Below, piece by piece: positions 29,167 to 40,500 of a stretch of DNA of 64,000 nucleotides. A model generated the notes under the pieces. That model did no database searches, was not told the origin of the DNA, and saw only the letters and a list, made by a program, of their open reading frames with translations. The DNA is from Thalassotalea euphylliae (GTDB taxonomy: Bacteria > Pseudomonadota > Gammaproteobacteria > Enterobacterales > Alteromonadaceae). Made by a program: the position numbers and the translations under genes. The number at the start of each line of letters is the position of its first letter. Position 1 is the stretch's first letter. The stretch covers positions 1,488,001 to 1,552,000 of the forward strand of contig NZ_QUOV01000001.1 in the NCBI RefSeq assembly GCF_003390395.1, in the 5' to 3' direction.

Positions 29167-30471
29167 ATGAATCTATTTTCTAAGTTTAAAAAAGTTGAAC
29201 AAGAGATAGCTCCTCAGAATCAGGAAGATTTAAAAGCAAGAAATGTACTCGATAGCATTAAAGGCTCAACAGCGTTTATAGAATTCAAGACTGATGGCAC
29301 CATCATTGATGTTAACGATAACTTTCTAAATGTTGTTGGATATACCCGCAATGAAGTGCTTGGCAAACACCACCGCATATTCTGCGATAGGGCTTACAGT
29401 CAATCGAGTGACTATCAAAACTTTTGGCAAAAGTTATCACAAGGCCAGTCATTTACCGATAAATTCAAACGATTCACTAAGAACAATCAAGAAGTATGGC
29501 TAGAGGCCAGTTATATTCCTGTAAAAGACGAGCAAGGTCAGGTTGATTCAATCGTTAAAATTGCGTCTGATATCACAGAGTTCGTTGAACGAGCGGACAC
29601 GCAAAATGGCGTGCTTTCAGCGCTGGATCGCTCCACCGCGACAATATCCTTTGCACTTGATGGCACCATTCTCGAAGCGAATGACAACTTTTTGCAAGCC
29701 ATGCAGTACAGCTTGGATGAAATAAAAGGTAAGCATCATAAGATTTTTTGCTCAAAAGAACTTACTTCAAGCCCTGAGTATGCTGAGTTTTGGCGAAAGC
29801 TCAACAGTGGTCAGTTTGTTCAAGGCATGTTTGAGCGTCGCACAGCCAATGGCGATGTGGTTTGGTTGGAGGCGAGTTACAACCCTATTTTTGACAATAC
29901 GGGTAAGCTAGTTCGAATTGTTAAATTTGCGTCTGATATTACCGCGCGAGTTGCTAACCTGAAAAATGCGTCAGAAGCGGTGCAATCAACTGTTGTGGAA
30001 ACTGAACAAGTCTCTGAAGTGGCAAAAGAAGTGTTAAATGATTCGGTGAACATCATGGATGAAATTACCGGAAACGTTGAAAATTTAGCAGCTAATATTA
30101 CAGGATTGGCGAATCAGTCAGACAAAATTAGCGATATCGTCAATACGATTTCATCCATTGCCGATCAAACCAACTTACTTGCGCTAAACGCTGCCATTGA
30201 AGCGGCGCGAGCTGGTGAAATGGGGCGAGGTTTTGCGGTAGTTGCTGATGAAGTAAGAAGTTTAGCGGCGAGAACCAGCGCTTCTACAGCGGAAATTTCT
30301 GAGGTTGTAAAAAACAACCAAACAATGACAACATCACTTAATGAAGATATTCAATTAACACAAGAAAAGTCAGAAGCTGGCGCAGCGCTAATTGCGCAAG
30401 TTGACGGTGTATTTAAAGAAATTAATGCTGGTATGCAAGGGATCGTTAGCTCGGTTGATAACCTATCTTAA
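29167..30471 (+). CDS. soluble PAS-PAS chemotaxis receptor, BdlA-like (paralogue 2)
   Basis: 434 residues, same architecture as the receptor at 26123-27433 and very similar along its whole length: first [23 protein letters not shown], second [23 protein letters not shown], both with WLEASY motifs, then the hairpin [20 protein letters not shown]. No membrane helix. The most divergent part is the first PAS domain, which suggests that the two copies sense different inputs or ligand states while feeding the same chemotaxis/biofilm pathway. Its ribosome site is AGGGGAA. Confidence 0.9.
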   Translation: MNLFSKFKKVEQEIAPQNQEDLKARNVLDSIKGSTAFIEFKTDGTIIDVNDNFLNVVGYTRNEVLGKHHRIFCDRAYSQSSDYQNFWQKLSQGQSFTDKFKRFTKNNQEVWLEASYIPVKDEQGQVDSIVKIASDITEFVERADTQNGVLSALDRSTATISFALDGTILEANDNFLQAMQYSLDEIKGKHHKIFCSKELTSSPEYAEFWRKLNSGQFVQGMFERRTANGDVVWLEASYNPIFDNTGKLVRIVKFASDITARVANLKNASEAVQSTVVETEQVSEVAKEVLNDSVNIMDEITGNVENLAANITGLANQSDKISDIVNTISSIADQTNLLALNAAIEAARAGEMGRGFAVVADEVRSLAARTSASTAEISEVVKNNQTMTTSLNEDIQLTQEKSEAGAALIAQVDGVFKEINAGMQGIVSSVDNLS

Positions 30472-30747
30472 TGATTTATCAACTAAGCCCTTGTCTTTAA
30501 CATTACCACACAGTGCCAAAGCTTGACGCTGTACTTATGCTGTAGTTAGGCACTTCACATTTTCAATGCTTAGTTAAGTGCTACTCACTTAGACCTTTAT
30601 TGCGAAGATTATTCTTGGTTTTCAGCGATTAAAATTGCGCGCTTAGCTAAATTACCCAGATCATGTCCTAGACTACTAATAATAAAGATTTTAATCAGTT
30701 ACCTATTCAATGGGCTGACAAGAGAAATAGTAATTAGGGCAGGGCTT

Positions 30748-32553
30748 ATGCAGGTTAACGTAATTGTCACTAGGTTAATGCGCAACGTTAGGACGTGCGC
30801 GCTCGCTTTTAGCATGCTTATGCTAACCACTCATGCACTTGCAATCCCCCTTGAACAAACAAATGCACAATCAAACAAACAAGTAAACAACCTGGCTAGC
30901 GAGCAGGTAACAGAGCAAGAAAATGAGCTTCCCGCTGATTCTTCTCAGCAGTCAAAAATACCAGTACAGTCGACCAAGTTAGCGCTTGAAATTGAAGCGC
31001 TGAAAGCCGAATTGATCGCCTTAACAGAAAGCTTAGGTCAAGCAAAAGGAGATGACTTTAGTGCTATTCAATTGCAGTTGTTTCATAAGAATCTTGAATT
31101 AAGGCGCGATATTGACGAAGCGATAAAAAGTGAAACTATTCCCATAGATGCACTTCAAGAGCTTGTTAGAAGCCAAGTCCAATACGTTGAAAGTGCGATT
31201 AATTTTCTGAATACCAAAATACAAGATGTTTCTGAAAATCTAAGCAACGCTCCTGCTGAGCAAAGATTACTGGTGCTGAACAGCTTTGGTGAGCTGCAAG
31301 CACTGATTGACCTTATTTATCAGTGGAGCGCGGAAAACATTACTTGGTTAAATGCGTTAAAAGTGGTAACCGTAAATGCGCAAGGAAACTTCAATGTAAA
31401 ACTGCAAGGTAGAATAAGAATGCTCGCGGCATCAATTAATTACTATCATCGCCAACGCCAAGTGCTGCAACAGCAAATTTCAGCGAGCCCACTATCGGAA
31501 AAAGCAAACCTCGAAGTGTCATTGCTGGCGGTATCGCAGCGATTAACCATTGCACTTAAAAGCCTTAAAGCGATGATCAAATTGGCGAAAAATGCCGGTA
31601 TTGAAACCTCGCAGTATCAGCAGCTAATGTTTGAATCCACGGGGGAGCTAACCTATGAAATTCTCGATTTCAAAGTGCTAGGCGGTATTTTCGCAAACCT
31701 GGGAGAAAAATTTGTTAATTGGCTGATGAACAATGGTGTGCAATATCTGTTTAAGCTACTTATATTCGTTTTTATTGTATTTATTGCCAGTAAACTCGCC
31801 AAACTAACCGCAGTTGCAGTTCATCGAGCGACTAGTGCAAAGCAAGTCAACATGTCGCGATTAATGAAAGACTTTTTCGTCAATATGTCAGGTAAGGTGG
31901 TATTAATAATCGGCATTATGATTGGCCTGTCACAAATTGGTATTGATATTACCCCTGTGTTAGCAGGTTTTGGTATCGCCAGTATTATTATTGGTTTTGC
32001 GCTGCAAGACACCTTGTCAAACTTGGCCTCTGGCATGATGCTGTTAATCTACAAACCTTTTGACGAAGGCGACTTTGTTTATGCGGGCGGCGTTAATGGC
32101 AAGGTTAGCCATATGAGTTTGGTGAATACCACAATACGCACTTTCGACAATCAAATCATTATTATTCCAAACAGTAAAATTTGGGGTGATGTGATCAAGA
32201 ATGTGACACAAGAGCGCATTCGCCGCGTTGATATGGTATTTGGTATTGGCTACAAAGACGATTTATTAAAGGCTGAACAAGTATTAACGGAAATTGTGGC
32301 CAGCCACCCGAACGTGCTTAAATCGCCGGAAACTATCATTAAGGTGAATACCTTAAACACTTCGTCTGTCGATTTTATTGTAAGGCCGTGGGTGAAAACC
32401 GACTTTTACTGGGATGTTTATTGGGATATCACCAAAGAGGTTAAACTGCGATTTGACCGTGAGGGCATTAGCATTCCATTCCCGCAGCAAGATGTGCACC
32501 TGCATATGGCCGAACCCGAAAGTTCAACCATAGCGCAAGTACCTAAAACTTAA
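30748..32553 (+). CDS. MscS family mechanosensitive ion channel with periplasmic coiled-coil
   Basis: 601 residues. Signal peptide (about 1-32, cut near ALA), then a Gln/Asn/Ser-rich linker and ~250 residues of predicted periplasmic coiled coil (LALEIEALKAELIALTE and following). Three membrane helices lie at about 325-415; the pore helix and beta domain carry the MscS signature (GFGIASIIIGFALQDTLSNL, then LIYKPFDEGDFV and IPNSKIWGDVI). Larger than E. coli MscS (286 aa) and closer to MscM/YbdG-type channels with an added sensor region. It would release solutes on hypo-osmotic shock. The 3' end is convergent to the enoyl-CoA hydratase gene with a 16-bp gap. Confidence 0.9.
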   Translation: MQVNVIVTRLMRNVRTCALAFSMLMLTTHALAIPLEQTNAQSNKQVNNLASEQVTEQENELPADSSQQSKIPVQSTKLALEIEALKAELIALTESLGQAKGDDFSAIQLQLFHKNLELRRDIDEAIKSETIPIDALQELVRSQVQYVESAINFLNTKIQDVSENLSNAPAEQRLLVLNSFGELQALIDLIYQWSAENITWLNALKVVTVNAQGNFNVKLQGRIRMLAASINYYHRQRQVLQQQISASPLSEKANLEVSLLAVSQRLTIALKSLKAMIKLAKNAGIETSQYQQLMFESTGELTYEILDFKVLGGIFANLGEKFVNWLMNNGVQYLFKLLIFVFIVFIASKLAKLTAVAVHRATSAKQVNMSRLMKDFFVNMSGKVVLIIGIMIGLSQIGIDITPVLAGFGIASIIIGFALQDTLSNLASGMMLLIYKPFDEGDFVYAGGVNGKVSHMSLVNTTIRTFDNQIIIIPNSKIWGDVIKNVTQERIRRVDMVFGIGYKDDLLKAEQVLTEIVASHPNVLKSPETIIKVNTLNTSSVDFIVRPWVKTDFYWDVYWDITKEVKLRFDREGISIPFPQQDVHLHMAEPESSTIAQVPKT

Positions 32554-32569
32554 ATGTTTTCCGGTGTTA

Positions 32570-33358
32570 TTAGCGGCCTTTAAATTCAGGTTTCGTTTTA
32601 TTCAAGAATGCAGTAATACCGGCTTGGCCGTCTTCAGTCACAGAATTTGCGGCTAAGGCAATACCTTCTAAATGCATTTGAGATTCCATGGTTTGCGTGC
32701 TGCTAGCGTTTAACAATGATTTAATGCTCGCTAGCGCTAACGTTGGCCCTTGCGCAAGTTGGCTCGCAGTTTTCAGTGCGACGTCGGCTAATTCATCTGG
32801 GCTAGTTACTTGATTAATCATGCCCCAGCTTTCAGCTTCTTGGGCCGATAGTTTACGATTACATAACAACATTTCTTGCGCACGTTTTTTGCCGATAATG
32901 CGTGGCAGCATATGTGTAAGGCCGCCATCCGGGCTAACGCCAATCGCCGTATAAGCAGGTACGAAAACCGCTTTTTCAGACGCAATGGTGATGTCAGCAA
33001 TTAATGCTAGGCTCAAACCAATACCTGCTGCCGCACCATTAACCGCTGCAATTACTGGCACATTGATGCGTGCAATGCTGGCAAAACCAACGTGCAGGCT
33101 ATCGGCTAGCTTTTTCAATGCTAGCTCAACGTTATCTTCGCCATTCACCATATAATCGAGATCGCCACCCCCACAGAACAACGGGCCATTGGCATTAATT
33201 AACACTGCGCCAATGTCTTTGTTTATTTGGCAAAGACGAGTTACATCTTCAAGTTCTTTAGAAAACTCGAGGTTAAGCGTGTTACCCGCTTTTGGACGAT
33301 TTAAAGTAATAGTGGCAAGGCGATCTTCGATGGTGAAGGTTAGGTATTGATAATTCAT
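32570..33358 (-). CDS. enoyl-CoA hydratase/isomerase family protein
   Basis: 262 residues from the ATG at 33358; a GTG 9 bp upstream (33367) is an alternative start. Crotonase fold: ITLNRPKAGNTLN at the N-terminus, oxyanion-hole segments FCGGGDLDYM and NGAAAGIGLSLALIADI, and the C-terminal family end FLNKTKPEFKGR. One of the two catalytic glutamates of classical hydratases is not obvious (the region reads TAIGVSPDGGLTHMLPR), so it may be an isomerase or act on another acyl-CoA. It lies alone between mscS and rimO; the pathway is not evident from neighbours. Confidence 0.85.
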   Translation of the reverse strand: MNYQYLTFTIEDRLATITLNRPKAGNTLNLEFSKELEDVTRLCQINKDIGAVLINANGPLFCGGGDLDYMVNGEDNVELALKKLADSLHVGFASIARINVPVIAAVNGAAAGIGLSLALIADITIASEKAVFVPAYTAIGVSPDGGLTHMLPRIIGKKRAQEMLLCNRKLSAQEAESWGMINQVTSPDELADVALKTASQLAQGPTLALASIKSLLNASSTQTMESQMHLEGIALAANSVTEDGQAGITAFLNKTKPEFKGR

Positions 33359-33567
33359 TATGGTCACTTGTTGCTCAGTAAGAGGATGATAATTATTTGT
33401 GTGTGACGTTACTGAGTCTATTAAGCCTTGTCAATTGAGACATAGGGTTGCGTTGTGATGATCAAAATTAGTAATGGTTATCTTGGTATATATTAGTCAT
33501 GGATTACTGTATAATCCGCGCCCTAAAATCTCTGTATCACTAAGACTTCGACACATAAGGGCACACT

Positions 33568-35019
33568 ATGACTGTTGAACAATTCGATCCGAATAATCCA
33601 GCACCGACTGTTCAAACTGATATCAAGCAAACCACTACGCTAGATACCCCCAACCAAGTAATTGCTGAACAAGCCAGTGAAGTTGACCATAGCCAAACAC
33701 AGGGCTCGCGCATCGGTTTTGTTAGCCTTGGGTGCCCGAAGAACTTAGTTGATTCCGAACGCATCTTGACTCAGTTACGCACTGAAGGGTATGACGTTGT
33801 GCCAAGCTATCACGATGCTGATATGGTGATTGTAAATACCTGTGGTTTTATTGATGCAGCAGTACAAGAATCACTCGATACCATTGGCGAAGCGCTGAAA
33901 GAAAATGGCAAAGTACTGGTAACAGGGTGTTTAGGAGCGAAGGAAGATGAGATTACGGAAATTCACCCAAATGTACTTGGCGTCACTGGCCCACATGCTT
34001 ATGAAGAAGTGTTAACGCAAGTTCATGAGCACTTAGCTAAACCTCAGCATAACCCGTTTGTTGATCTTGTGCCGGATCACGGTGTTAAGCTGACGCCTAA
34101 GCATTTTGCTTATTTGAAAATATCGGAAGGCTGCAACCACCGTTGTACATTCTGCATTATTCCGTCAATGCGAGGAGATTTAGACTCTCGCTCAATGGGA
34201 GATATTTTAGGCGAAGCACAACGTTTAGCGAATGCAGGTGTTAAAGAAGTATTAGTGATTTCACAAGACACCTCGGCCTATGGTGTTGATGTGAAACACA
34301 AGATGGATTTTTACGAGGGTATGCCAGTAAAAACGCATCTTAAGCAGCTATGTGAGCAGCTTTCAAAACTCGGTATTTGGGTGCGGTTACATTACGTTTA
34401 CCCATATCCGCACGTGGATGACATTATTCCACTAATGGCAGAAGGTAAAATTTTGCCGTACCTTGATATTCCATTTCAGCATGCCAACAAGCGTATTTTA
34501 AAATTGATGAAGCGCCCTGGCAGCTCTGAGCGTGTACTTGAGCGTATTCAAAAATGGCGCGAGATCTGCCCAGAATTGGTGATTCGTTCAACTTTTATTG
34601 TTGGCTTCCCAGGTGAAACAGAAGAAGAGTTTGAAGAACTATTAGACTTCTTACGTGAAGCACGTCTAGATCGCGTTGGCTGTTTTAAGTATTCGCCAGT
34701 AGAAGGCGCAACCGCTAATGAGTTGCCTGATCACGTGCCAGAGGAAGTGATGGAAGATAGGCTACAGCGTTTTATGGCTGTACAGGCTGAAATCAGTGCT
34801 CAAAAATTGCAAGATCGTATTGGCCAAGAATACCTAGTACTAGTTGATGAAGTAAACGAACTTGGTATTGTTGGTCGCTCTTACATGGATGCTCCAGAAG
34901 TTGATGGCAAGGTTTACTTATCAGACGATTACGATGCACAGCCAGGCGATCAAATTTGGGTGCAAATTATTCATGCCGACGAGCATGATGTTTGGGGCGT
35001 AAGAGTTGAAGATGAGTAA
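33568..35019 (+). CDS. rimO: ribosomal protein S12 methylthiotransferase
   Basis: 483 residues. Radical-SAM enzyme that beta-methylthiolates the conserved aspartate of ribosomal protein S12. Highly similar to E. coli RimO from residue ~48 on: [14 protein letters not shown] with the first cluster cysteine, [27 protein letters not shown], and the radical-SAM motif CNHRCTFC, then a C-terminal TRAM domain. About 40 residues at the N-terminus (Thr/Gln/Pro-rich) exceed the E. coli protein; a downstream start is possible but no good one is visible. Followed by a strong terminator. Confidence 0.97.
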   Translation: MTVEQFDPNNPAPTVQTDIKQTTTLDTPNQVIAEQASEVDHSQTQGSRIGFVSLGCPKNLVDSERILTQLRTEGYDVVPSYHDADMVIVNTCGFIDAAVQESLDTIGEALKENGKVLVTGCLGAKEDEITEIHPNVLGVTGPHAYEEVLTQVHEHLAKPQHNPFVDLVPDHGVKLTPKHFAYLKISEGCNHRCTFCIIPSMRGDLDSRSMGDILGEAQRLANAGVKEVLVISQDTSAYGVDVKHKMDFYEGMPVKTHLKQLCEQLSKLGIWVRLHYVYPYPHVDDIIPLMAEGKILPYLDIPFQHANKRILKLMKRPGSSERVLERIQKWREICPELVIRSTFIVGFPGETEEEFEELLDFLREARLDRVGCFKYSPVEGATANELPDHVPEEVMEDRLQRFMAVQAEISAQKLQDRIGQEYLVLVDEVNELGIVGRSYMDAPEVDGKVYLSDDYDAQPGDQIWVQIIHADEHDVWGVRVEDE

Positions 35020-35122
35020 CTAAAGTAAGCAGCTGAAAGCAAGTTATTCACGCTTTTCTATTACTTAAAAGAACTAAGCATCTGAGCTAAGCCATTAAGC
35101 TAGATATTTGTTTTAAATAGAT

Positions 35123-35160
35123 AAAAACGCCGTTATTGCTATTAATAACGGCGTTTTTAT
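35123..35160 (+). terminator. rho-independent terminator after rimO
   Basis: AAAAACGCCGTTATT (35123-35137) and AATAACGGCGTTTTT (35144-35158), 15-bp stem with a 6-nt loop and T-run. The flanking A- and T-runs make it potentially bidirectional with the convergent receptor gene. Confidence 0.9.
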
Positions 35161-35240
35161 TTGTGCTTTCTTATTCCAGACTTTGGTTGCTAACCTCGGT
35201 AAAAAACTAAAGTGAAACAAGCTTCGGCTTAAGCCGTATA

Positions 35241-37223
35241 TTAGGAGTAGTTGTACTTCTCTATTTGGTTGTCCATATCCACCGCTGAATCGGCAATGGT
35301 AACGGCAGCGACAGCAATTTGCTCAGCACCACTCACGTTTTCTGTAGCTTGTTGGAAGATATTTTCAATGTTAGTGTTAATTTCTTCAATAGACTGCGCT
35401 TGTTCTTTAGTACTCACGGTTACTGAATCGGTAACATTTTTTACTTCATCAATTTGAGTCGTGATCCGATCTAGCGCAGCTTTGATCAGCTCGGCTTGAT
35501 GGGAAGCTGCCATGGCATTTTCTTTACCGTGGTTAATAATATCAAACGCCTGTGTTGAGCCTTTTTGTAACTCATCAACCACTAGCGATATTTCTTCGGT
35601 TGACTGCTGAGTGCGGCTGGCAAGCGAGCGAACTTCATCGGCGACAACCGCAAAACCTCGTCCTTGCTCACCGGCACGAGCGGCTTCAATCGCGGCGTTA
35701 AGCGCTAGCAGGTTGGTTTGCTCAGCGATGCCACCAATCAGTTGAACCATGTCGGTAATACTACCCACTCGTTCATTTAATTGATTAATCGCTTCGGCTG
35801 ATTTTGCCATATCTTCTGCGGCATTTTGAATAACGCTCACTGCTTCTGTTACCGTATTTTTGCCCTGCTGTGACTCTTCCGCCACTTTATAAACTGACTC
35901 GCTGTTCTCTTGCATGGCACTGGCAATCACTGAAACATTGTTATTCATTTGTTCGGCAGCAGAAAAAATCACCTGAATGCCTGAGTGTTGCTCGGTTAAA
36001 TTCACTTTACTTTGCTCAATAGCCGAGGCAGTTTCGCTAGTAGATTGACTAATATCTTTTGCCGTACTTGAAAACTGGTTTAAATCTTTGGCAAACAACT
36101 GGGTCAGTGAATTAATGCCCTGAGCAGCTTCACCCAATTCATCGTAACTAATAATTTTAATCTCGTGCAGTAAATCTCGGCGGTGTAGGGCAATGTCGAT
36201 GCCTTCTTTAATCTTGGCCGATTGGTGATTACGCAGGCTGAGGGAAATATAAATGCCAATGGTGGTTAGTGCGCCAATGGCGAGTACAATAAGCTCTACC
36301 ACCAATACAACCACTGCCTCTTGTTGAACCTTAATCGCGGTTTTATCAACTATCGATAGTGCTTTTTCTTCCGCGCCTTTTAAAGCATTGATGCGCTCAG
36401 TCGCATATTGAAACCAAAGCTGTGGTTGAATGTTAAAATTACTGTCTTTGTCGGCGACTGCCTGCCTAATTTGCTTCACATTTAGCGCAGCTGAACTACT
36501 CGTAGCTTGCTGGAAAAAATTTAAAAGCTCTGGTGTTGCCGACTCAAACGCTTCGTATAAAAACACCTCTTGCTTGGTCATCAATTCAGTATGCTTAGCG
36601 CGCTGTTGCGGCGTGAACTGGTCTTTTGCTAGTACGTTTGCAAGTACTGCACGCTCTATGCCAGCCGATTCTTTGGCACTTGAGAAGTTGTAAATACTAA
36701 ATAATTCTGACGAGATGACTTGGTTAGAGCTCAGCTTTGACGCCATAATCACCACGTGCAAGCCTTTATTATTAATATTGGTGTAAAAACGCAGCGCATC
36801 AGCGGTTGGAATATTTAGGCTACTTACTGATTGGCGAGTGGCTTGCAGATTGGAAAAAGCAGCAAGAAAGTCATCATACGATGCTTGCATATCAGCACTG
36901 AGTGGCCATGCTTTACTGTCGGTTTTAATTTTGGCAAGTGCGCTGTCAACTAAGCTTCTTTGCTGCCTTAACTCAGTGGCAAACTTTTGCCCTGATGAAC
37001 CAATAAAGCCAGCAGTCATGCCTCGTTCTTTTTGAACCTCGTGAACAACACCTAAAATGCTGTGCGATAAAAATGCATTATATTCGGAGTCGTACGCGTT
37101 ATTCATGCGATTATAGGAGTGATAAACGTCGTAGAAAACCACGCCACCCAGCAATATACAGGGAAGTATAATAAACAGATTTAAGTGCGAAGAAATGTAC
37201 TTAACAATATTTTTCTTGATCAT
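35241..37223 (-). CDS. methyl-accepting chemotaxis protein with NIT sensor domain
   Basis: 660 residues. N-terminal membrane helix (about 12-32), a large helical periplasmic sensor (about 45-290) with the nitrate/nitrite-sensing NIT pattern ([20 protein letters not shown] near 58-77 and a second arm with [17 protein letters not shown]), a second membrane helix (about 300-325), HAMP (about 330-385) and a signalling domain with [20 protein letters not shown] and the usual [18 protein letters not shown] domains bind nitrate or nitrite in characterised receptors, so taxis to nitrate is the likeliest role. It faces rimO across the shared terminator. Confidence 0.9.
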   Translation of the reverse strand: MIKKNIVKYISSHLNLFIILPCILLGGVVFYDVYHSYNRMNNAYDSEYNAFLSHSILGVVHEVQKERGMTAGFIGSSGQKFATELRQQRSLVDSALAKIKTDSKAWPLSADMQASYDDFLAAFSNLQATRQSVSSLNIPTADALRFYTNINNKGLHVVIMASKLSSNQVISSELFSIYNFSSAKESAGIERAVLANVLAKDQFTPQQRAKHTELMTKQEVFLYEAFESATPELLNFFQQATSSSAALNVKQIRQAVADKDSNFNIQPQLWFQYATERINALKGAEEKALSIVDKTAIKVQQEAVVVLVVELIVLAIGALTTIGIYISLSLRNHQSAKIKEGIDIALHRRDLLHEIKIISYDELGEAAQGINSLTQLFAKDLNQFSSTAKDISQSTSETASAIEQSKVNLTEQHSGIQVIFSAAEQMNNNVSVIASAMQENSESVYKVAEESQQGKNTVTEAVSVIQNAAEDMAKSAEAINQLNERVGSITDMVQLIGGIAEQTNLLALNAAIEAARAGEQGRGFAVVADEVRSLASRTQQSTEEISLVVDELQKGSTQAFDIINHGKENAMAASHQAELIKAALDRITTQIDEVKNVTDSVTVSTKEQAQSIEEINTNIENIFQQATENVSGAEQIAVAAVTIADSAVDMDNQIEKYNYS

Positions 37224-37590
37224 AATTGCCCTTACTACGTGTATCCTTTTAACGCTTAAACTGCAAGCGGGTAAACCTACAACTCACACTTAGACCTTAC
37301 TTATTAATAATTAATTTCCATATACATTTCAATAAATTAATGACGTAAACATGAATGGACGAACAAAGTTTGCACTGAGCCTTCAAGCGCTCAGCTAGTA
37401 CAAAACAATAGCCGAAAAGTCGACTTTTTGCTATATCGTTACACTTTATTAACTTATCGCTATGAGTTAGCTGCAATATTCAAACAACTACTGTTTTCTG
37501 AGTGTTCAAGGGCAGGTGAATTTTGGTAATCAGCTAGGATTCCTAATCATAGTCTGTTCAATCTTAGGATTGGCTAAATTCCATACATAA
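37224..37590. other. intergenic, no gene seen
   Basis: About 370 bp between the NIT receptor start and the 3' end of the hybrid kinase gene. It must carry the receptor promoter. No hairpin terminator for unrelated transcripts or RNA gene was recognised. Confidence 0.5.
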
Positions 37591-40500
37591 TTAAACAATG
37601 GATTTTAAGATGGCAGCTGTTGCTTCAAAATCATAACTGCTGAGTTGTTGATTAGCTTGTTCTAATTGTGGACGTATTGGGCTGTCACCAATTTTCATTA
37701 TCAGCGCTGCTAATTTATCGACCGCTTCACTATCAAAATCCTCAGCCAGATCAATGATCTCTTGCAGCATGGTAGTTATTTCAACGTCTGAAAGCGTGAT
37801 CGTTTGTTTAGTTGGTGTATCAGGTTGGTTTTCAGGCTGCTGATATGCATCTGCTTGATCAATCAGGTCAAGGTATTCAGTGATTGAGGTCAAAGCGTGA
37901 GATAGACTATTGGCAAGTTTAGTCGCGAGTAGGGATAACGCCTTGGTGTCTACATCGGCGCTTAGGTCTTGTTCTAATTGCGCTGCTAGTTGTTGCACCT
38001 CACTGGCACCGATGTTAGCCGAGGTGCCTTTTAAACTGTGAGCAATACGGACCTTTGTTTCAAGGTCGGCCTGTTGATAATCTTCTAGAAAGTTATGGTA
38101 GCCGTCAATAAATCGATGCAGTAATTTATGATAGAGCTTGAGATCGCCAGCAACAGTGGCTAGCCCTTGTTTACAATTAACGCCTGCAATTATTGGTAGT
38201 GGCGCGTTTTGTTGGCCGTTCATGTCTTTTGCGATTGCGCTTTTCACAGTTATTTGCTCATTATCCTGCGTCAGTTGCTCTGTCGCCGAATGAGTCGCTA
38301 TTTTAGTTGGGAAAATACATTGAGCTAATGTGCTAAACAGCGCACGCACTTCAATTGGCTTGCCAATGTGTGCATTCATACCCACCGCTAAAGTGCGTTC
38401 AACATCGCGCTGCATGACGTTTGCGGTCATGGCGATAATCGGAAGTTGGTCGTATGCAGTATTTTTGCGGATATGACTGGTCGCAGTATAGCCATCCATT
38501 ACCGGCATTTGGCAATCCATTAAAATAGCATCATAAATGTCGGGTTTAAGTTTGTTCAATGCGATTTGGCCATTTTCAGCAAGGTCAACAATAATGCCCT
38601 CGCCAGTCAGTAAATCTTTTGCTAATTCTTGGTTAAATTCATTGTCTTCAACTAGCAGAATTCGTTTACCTGAAAGTTCAGGCCATTGCTGCACGGTTTC
38701 TACCGAGCTTTGTTGCAGCTGCTCAGTGTCAACCGCTTCTTCTTGGTGATGGCTAAATGCTTCCAAAATGCTCTCGTACAAATGGCTTGGGCTCGTCGGC
38801 TTAGTTAAGGATGCGTCATAGCTTATCGAGCGCTGTTGCGCTTTTTCCGCCATATCTTGAATATCGTACGCCGTCATCATCACCAGTTTGGGTAACTTAT
38901 TTGCTCTTGGTTGTTCAGATAATGCTTTAACAAAAGCTAAACCATCCATTTTGGGCATAACCCAATCAACATAAATGAGGTCAAACAAGGTTTTTTTATC
39001 ATTGATTAAGACGAGTGCTTGCTGTCCAGAGTCCACGGCTTGTGCCTGAAACCCTAGTTGGTTGAGCATTTCTGACAGTATTTCCCGAGCACTTTCGTTG
39101 TCATCGACAACCAATACGCGTAACTGAGATAAATGTGCAGGAACAACAATTTTCTCATCTAACGTTTTGTCACTTAACTTGAATGTGCAGTTGAATTCAA
39201 ATGTCGTGCCTTCAAGGCTTTTACTGCTTACCGAGATTTTACCACCCATCAACTCTACTAGGTTCTTAGTAATGGTTAACCCTAAACCTGTACCGCCGTA
39301 TTTACGAGTGGTAGAGCTATCGGCTTGTGAGAACGCACGAAATAATCGGTTTTGCTGCTCGTCAGTCATTCCTATGCCGGTATCTGAAACAGTAAATTTA
39401 AGCGAAAGTGAGTCAACCGATGCGCCATTAGCATTACTTTTGGGCAGCAATTCACTGCTGACTTTTAGCTTAATTTCACCACTGTCGGTAAATTTAATCG
39501 CGTTGCTACCTAGGTTGATCAGAATTTGCTTTAACCTGAGCGGATCGCCAACTAAGTTAGTTGGCGTATTGCGTGGTAAATCAATAAGCAGTTCGATGTT
39601 CTTTTGCGCAGCTTTTAGGGCAAAGGTATTGCTAAAGTGGTCGATAACTTCATTTAAACTAAAGTCCACTTGTTCAATATCCAGCTTACCAGCTTCAATT
39701 TTCGAGAAATCTAGTATGTCGTTAATGATGCCCAATAGTGACTGCGCGCTTAGCTCCACTTTTTGAATATAATTTTGCGCTTTGGTGGGCAGTGGTTGCT
39801 GCAATGCCAAATGGGACATGCCAATAATGGCATTCATTGGTGTACGAATTTCGTGAGACATATTAGCAAGAAAATCTGACTTAGCACGCGTCGCTTGTTC
39901 GGCGGTATCTTTGGCACTGAGCAGCTGCTGCTCGGCAAGCTTACGCTCAGAAATGTCACGAATGGAGGCACAAATCAGCATATCTTCCCCAGTGTTTAGC
40001 GGGCTTAAACTAATTTCAACCGGGAATTCGAAGCCTTTGGCATGCAGCGCGGCAAGCGACATATTTGCGCCCATATCACGTACCGACGGGTTATCCATGT
40101 ACTTTTCAACGTGAACTTGATGTATTGGCCTGATTTTTTCGGGGATCAACATATCAATAGAACGACCCAAAAACTCTTTTTCTGAATAGCCAAACAGTTC
40201 TTGTGCGAGTGCATTCACCAGTACAATTTCTCGTTTTTGGTTGATGACCATCATGCACTCTGGTGCCGACTCAATCAGCGCGTGAAACAGCTCTTCTGAC
40301 TCTTTGCGATCAGTTATGTCGATAATGGTGCCATGTAATACTTTGGGTCGCCCGTCACAATCATACGATGCTTGACCACTTTCATAGACCCAGCGCTGTT
40401 CGCCATCTGCGCGAAATAATCGATATTCAACGGTATACGGCTGATGGCGAGCAACAGCGTCGTACACAGCTTTTGTGATTCTGTCGTTGTCATCAGGGTG

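Noticed and set aside
39167..39766. 199-codon plus-strand frame opposite the hybrid kinase
   Set aside because: Antisense of the conserved HATPase domain; codon pattern is the shadow of a highly conserved gene on the other strand.
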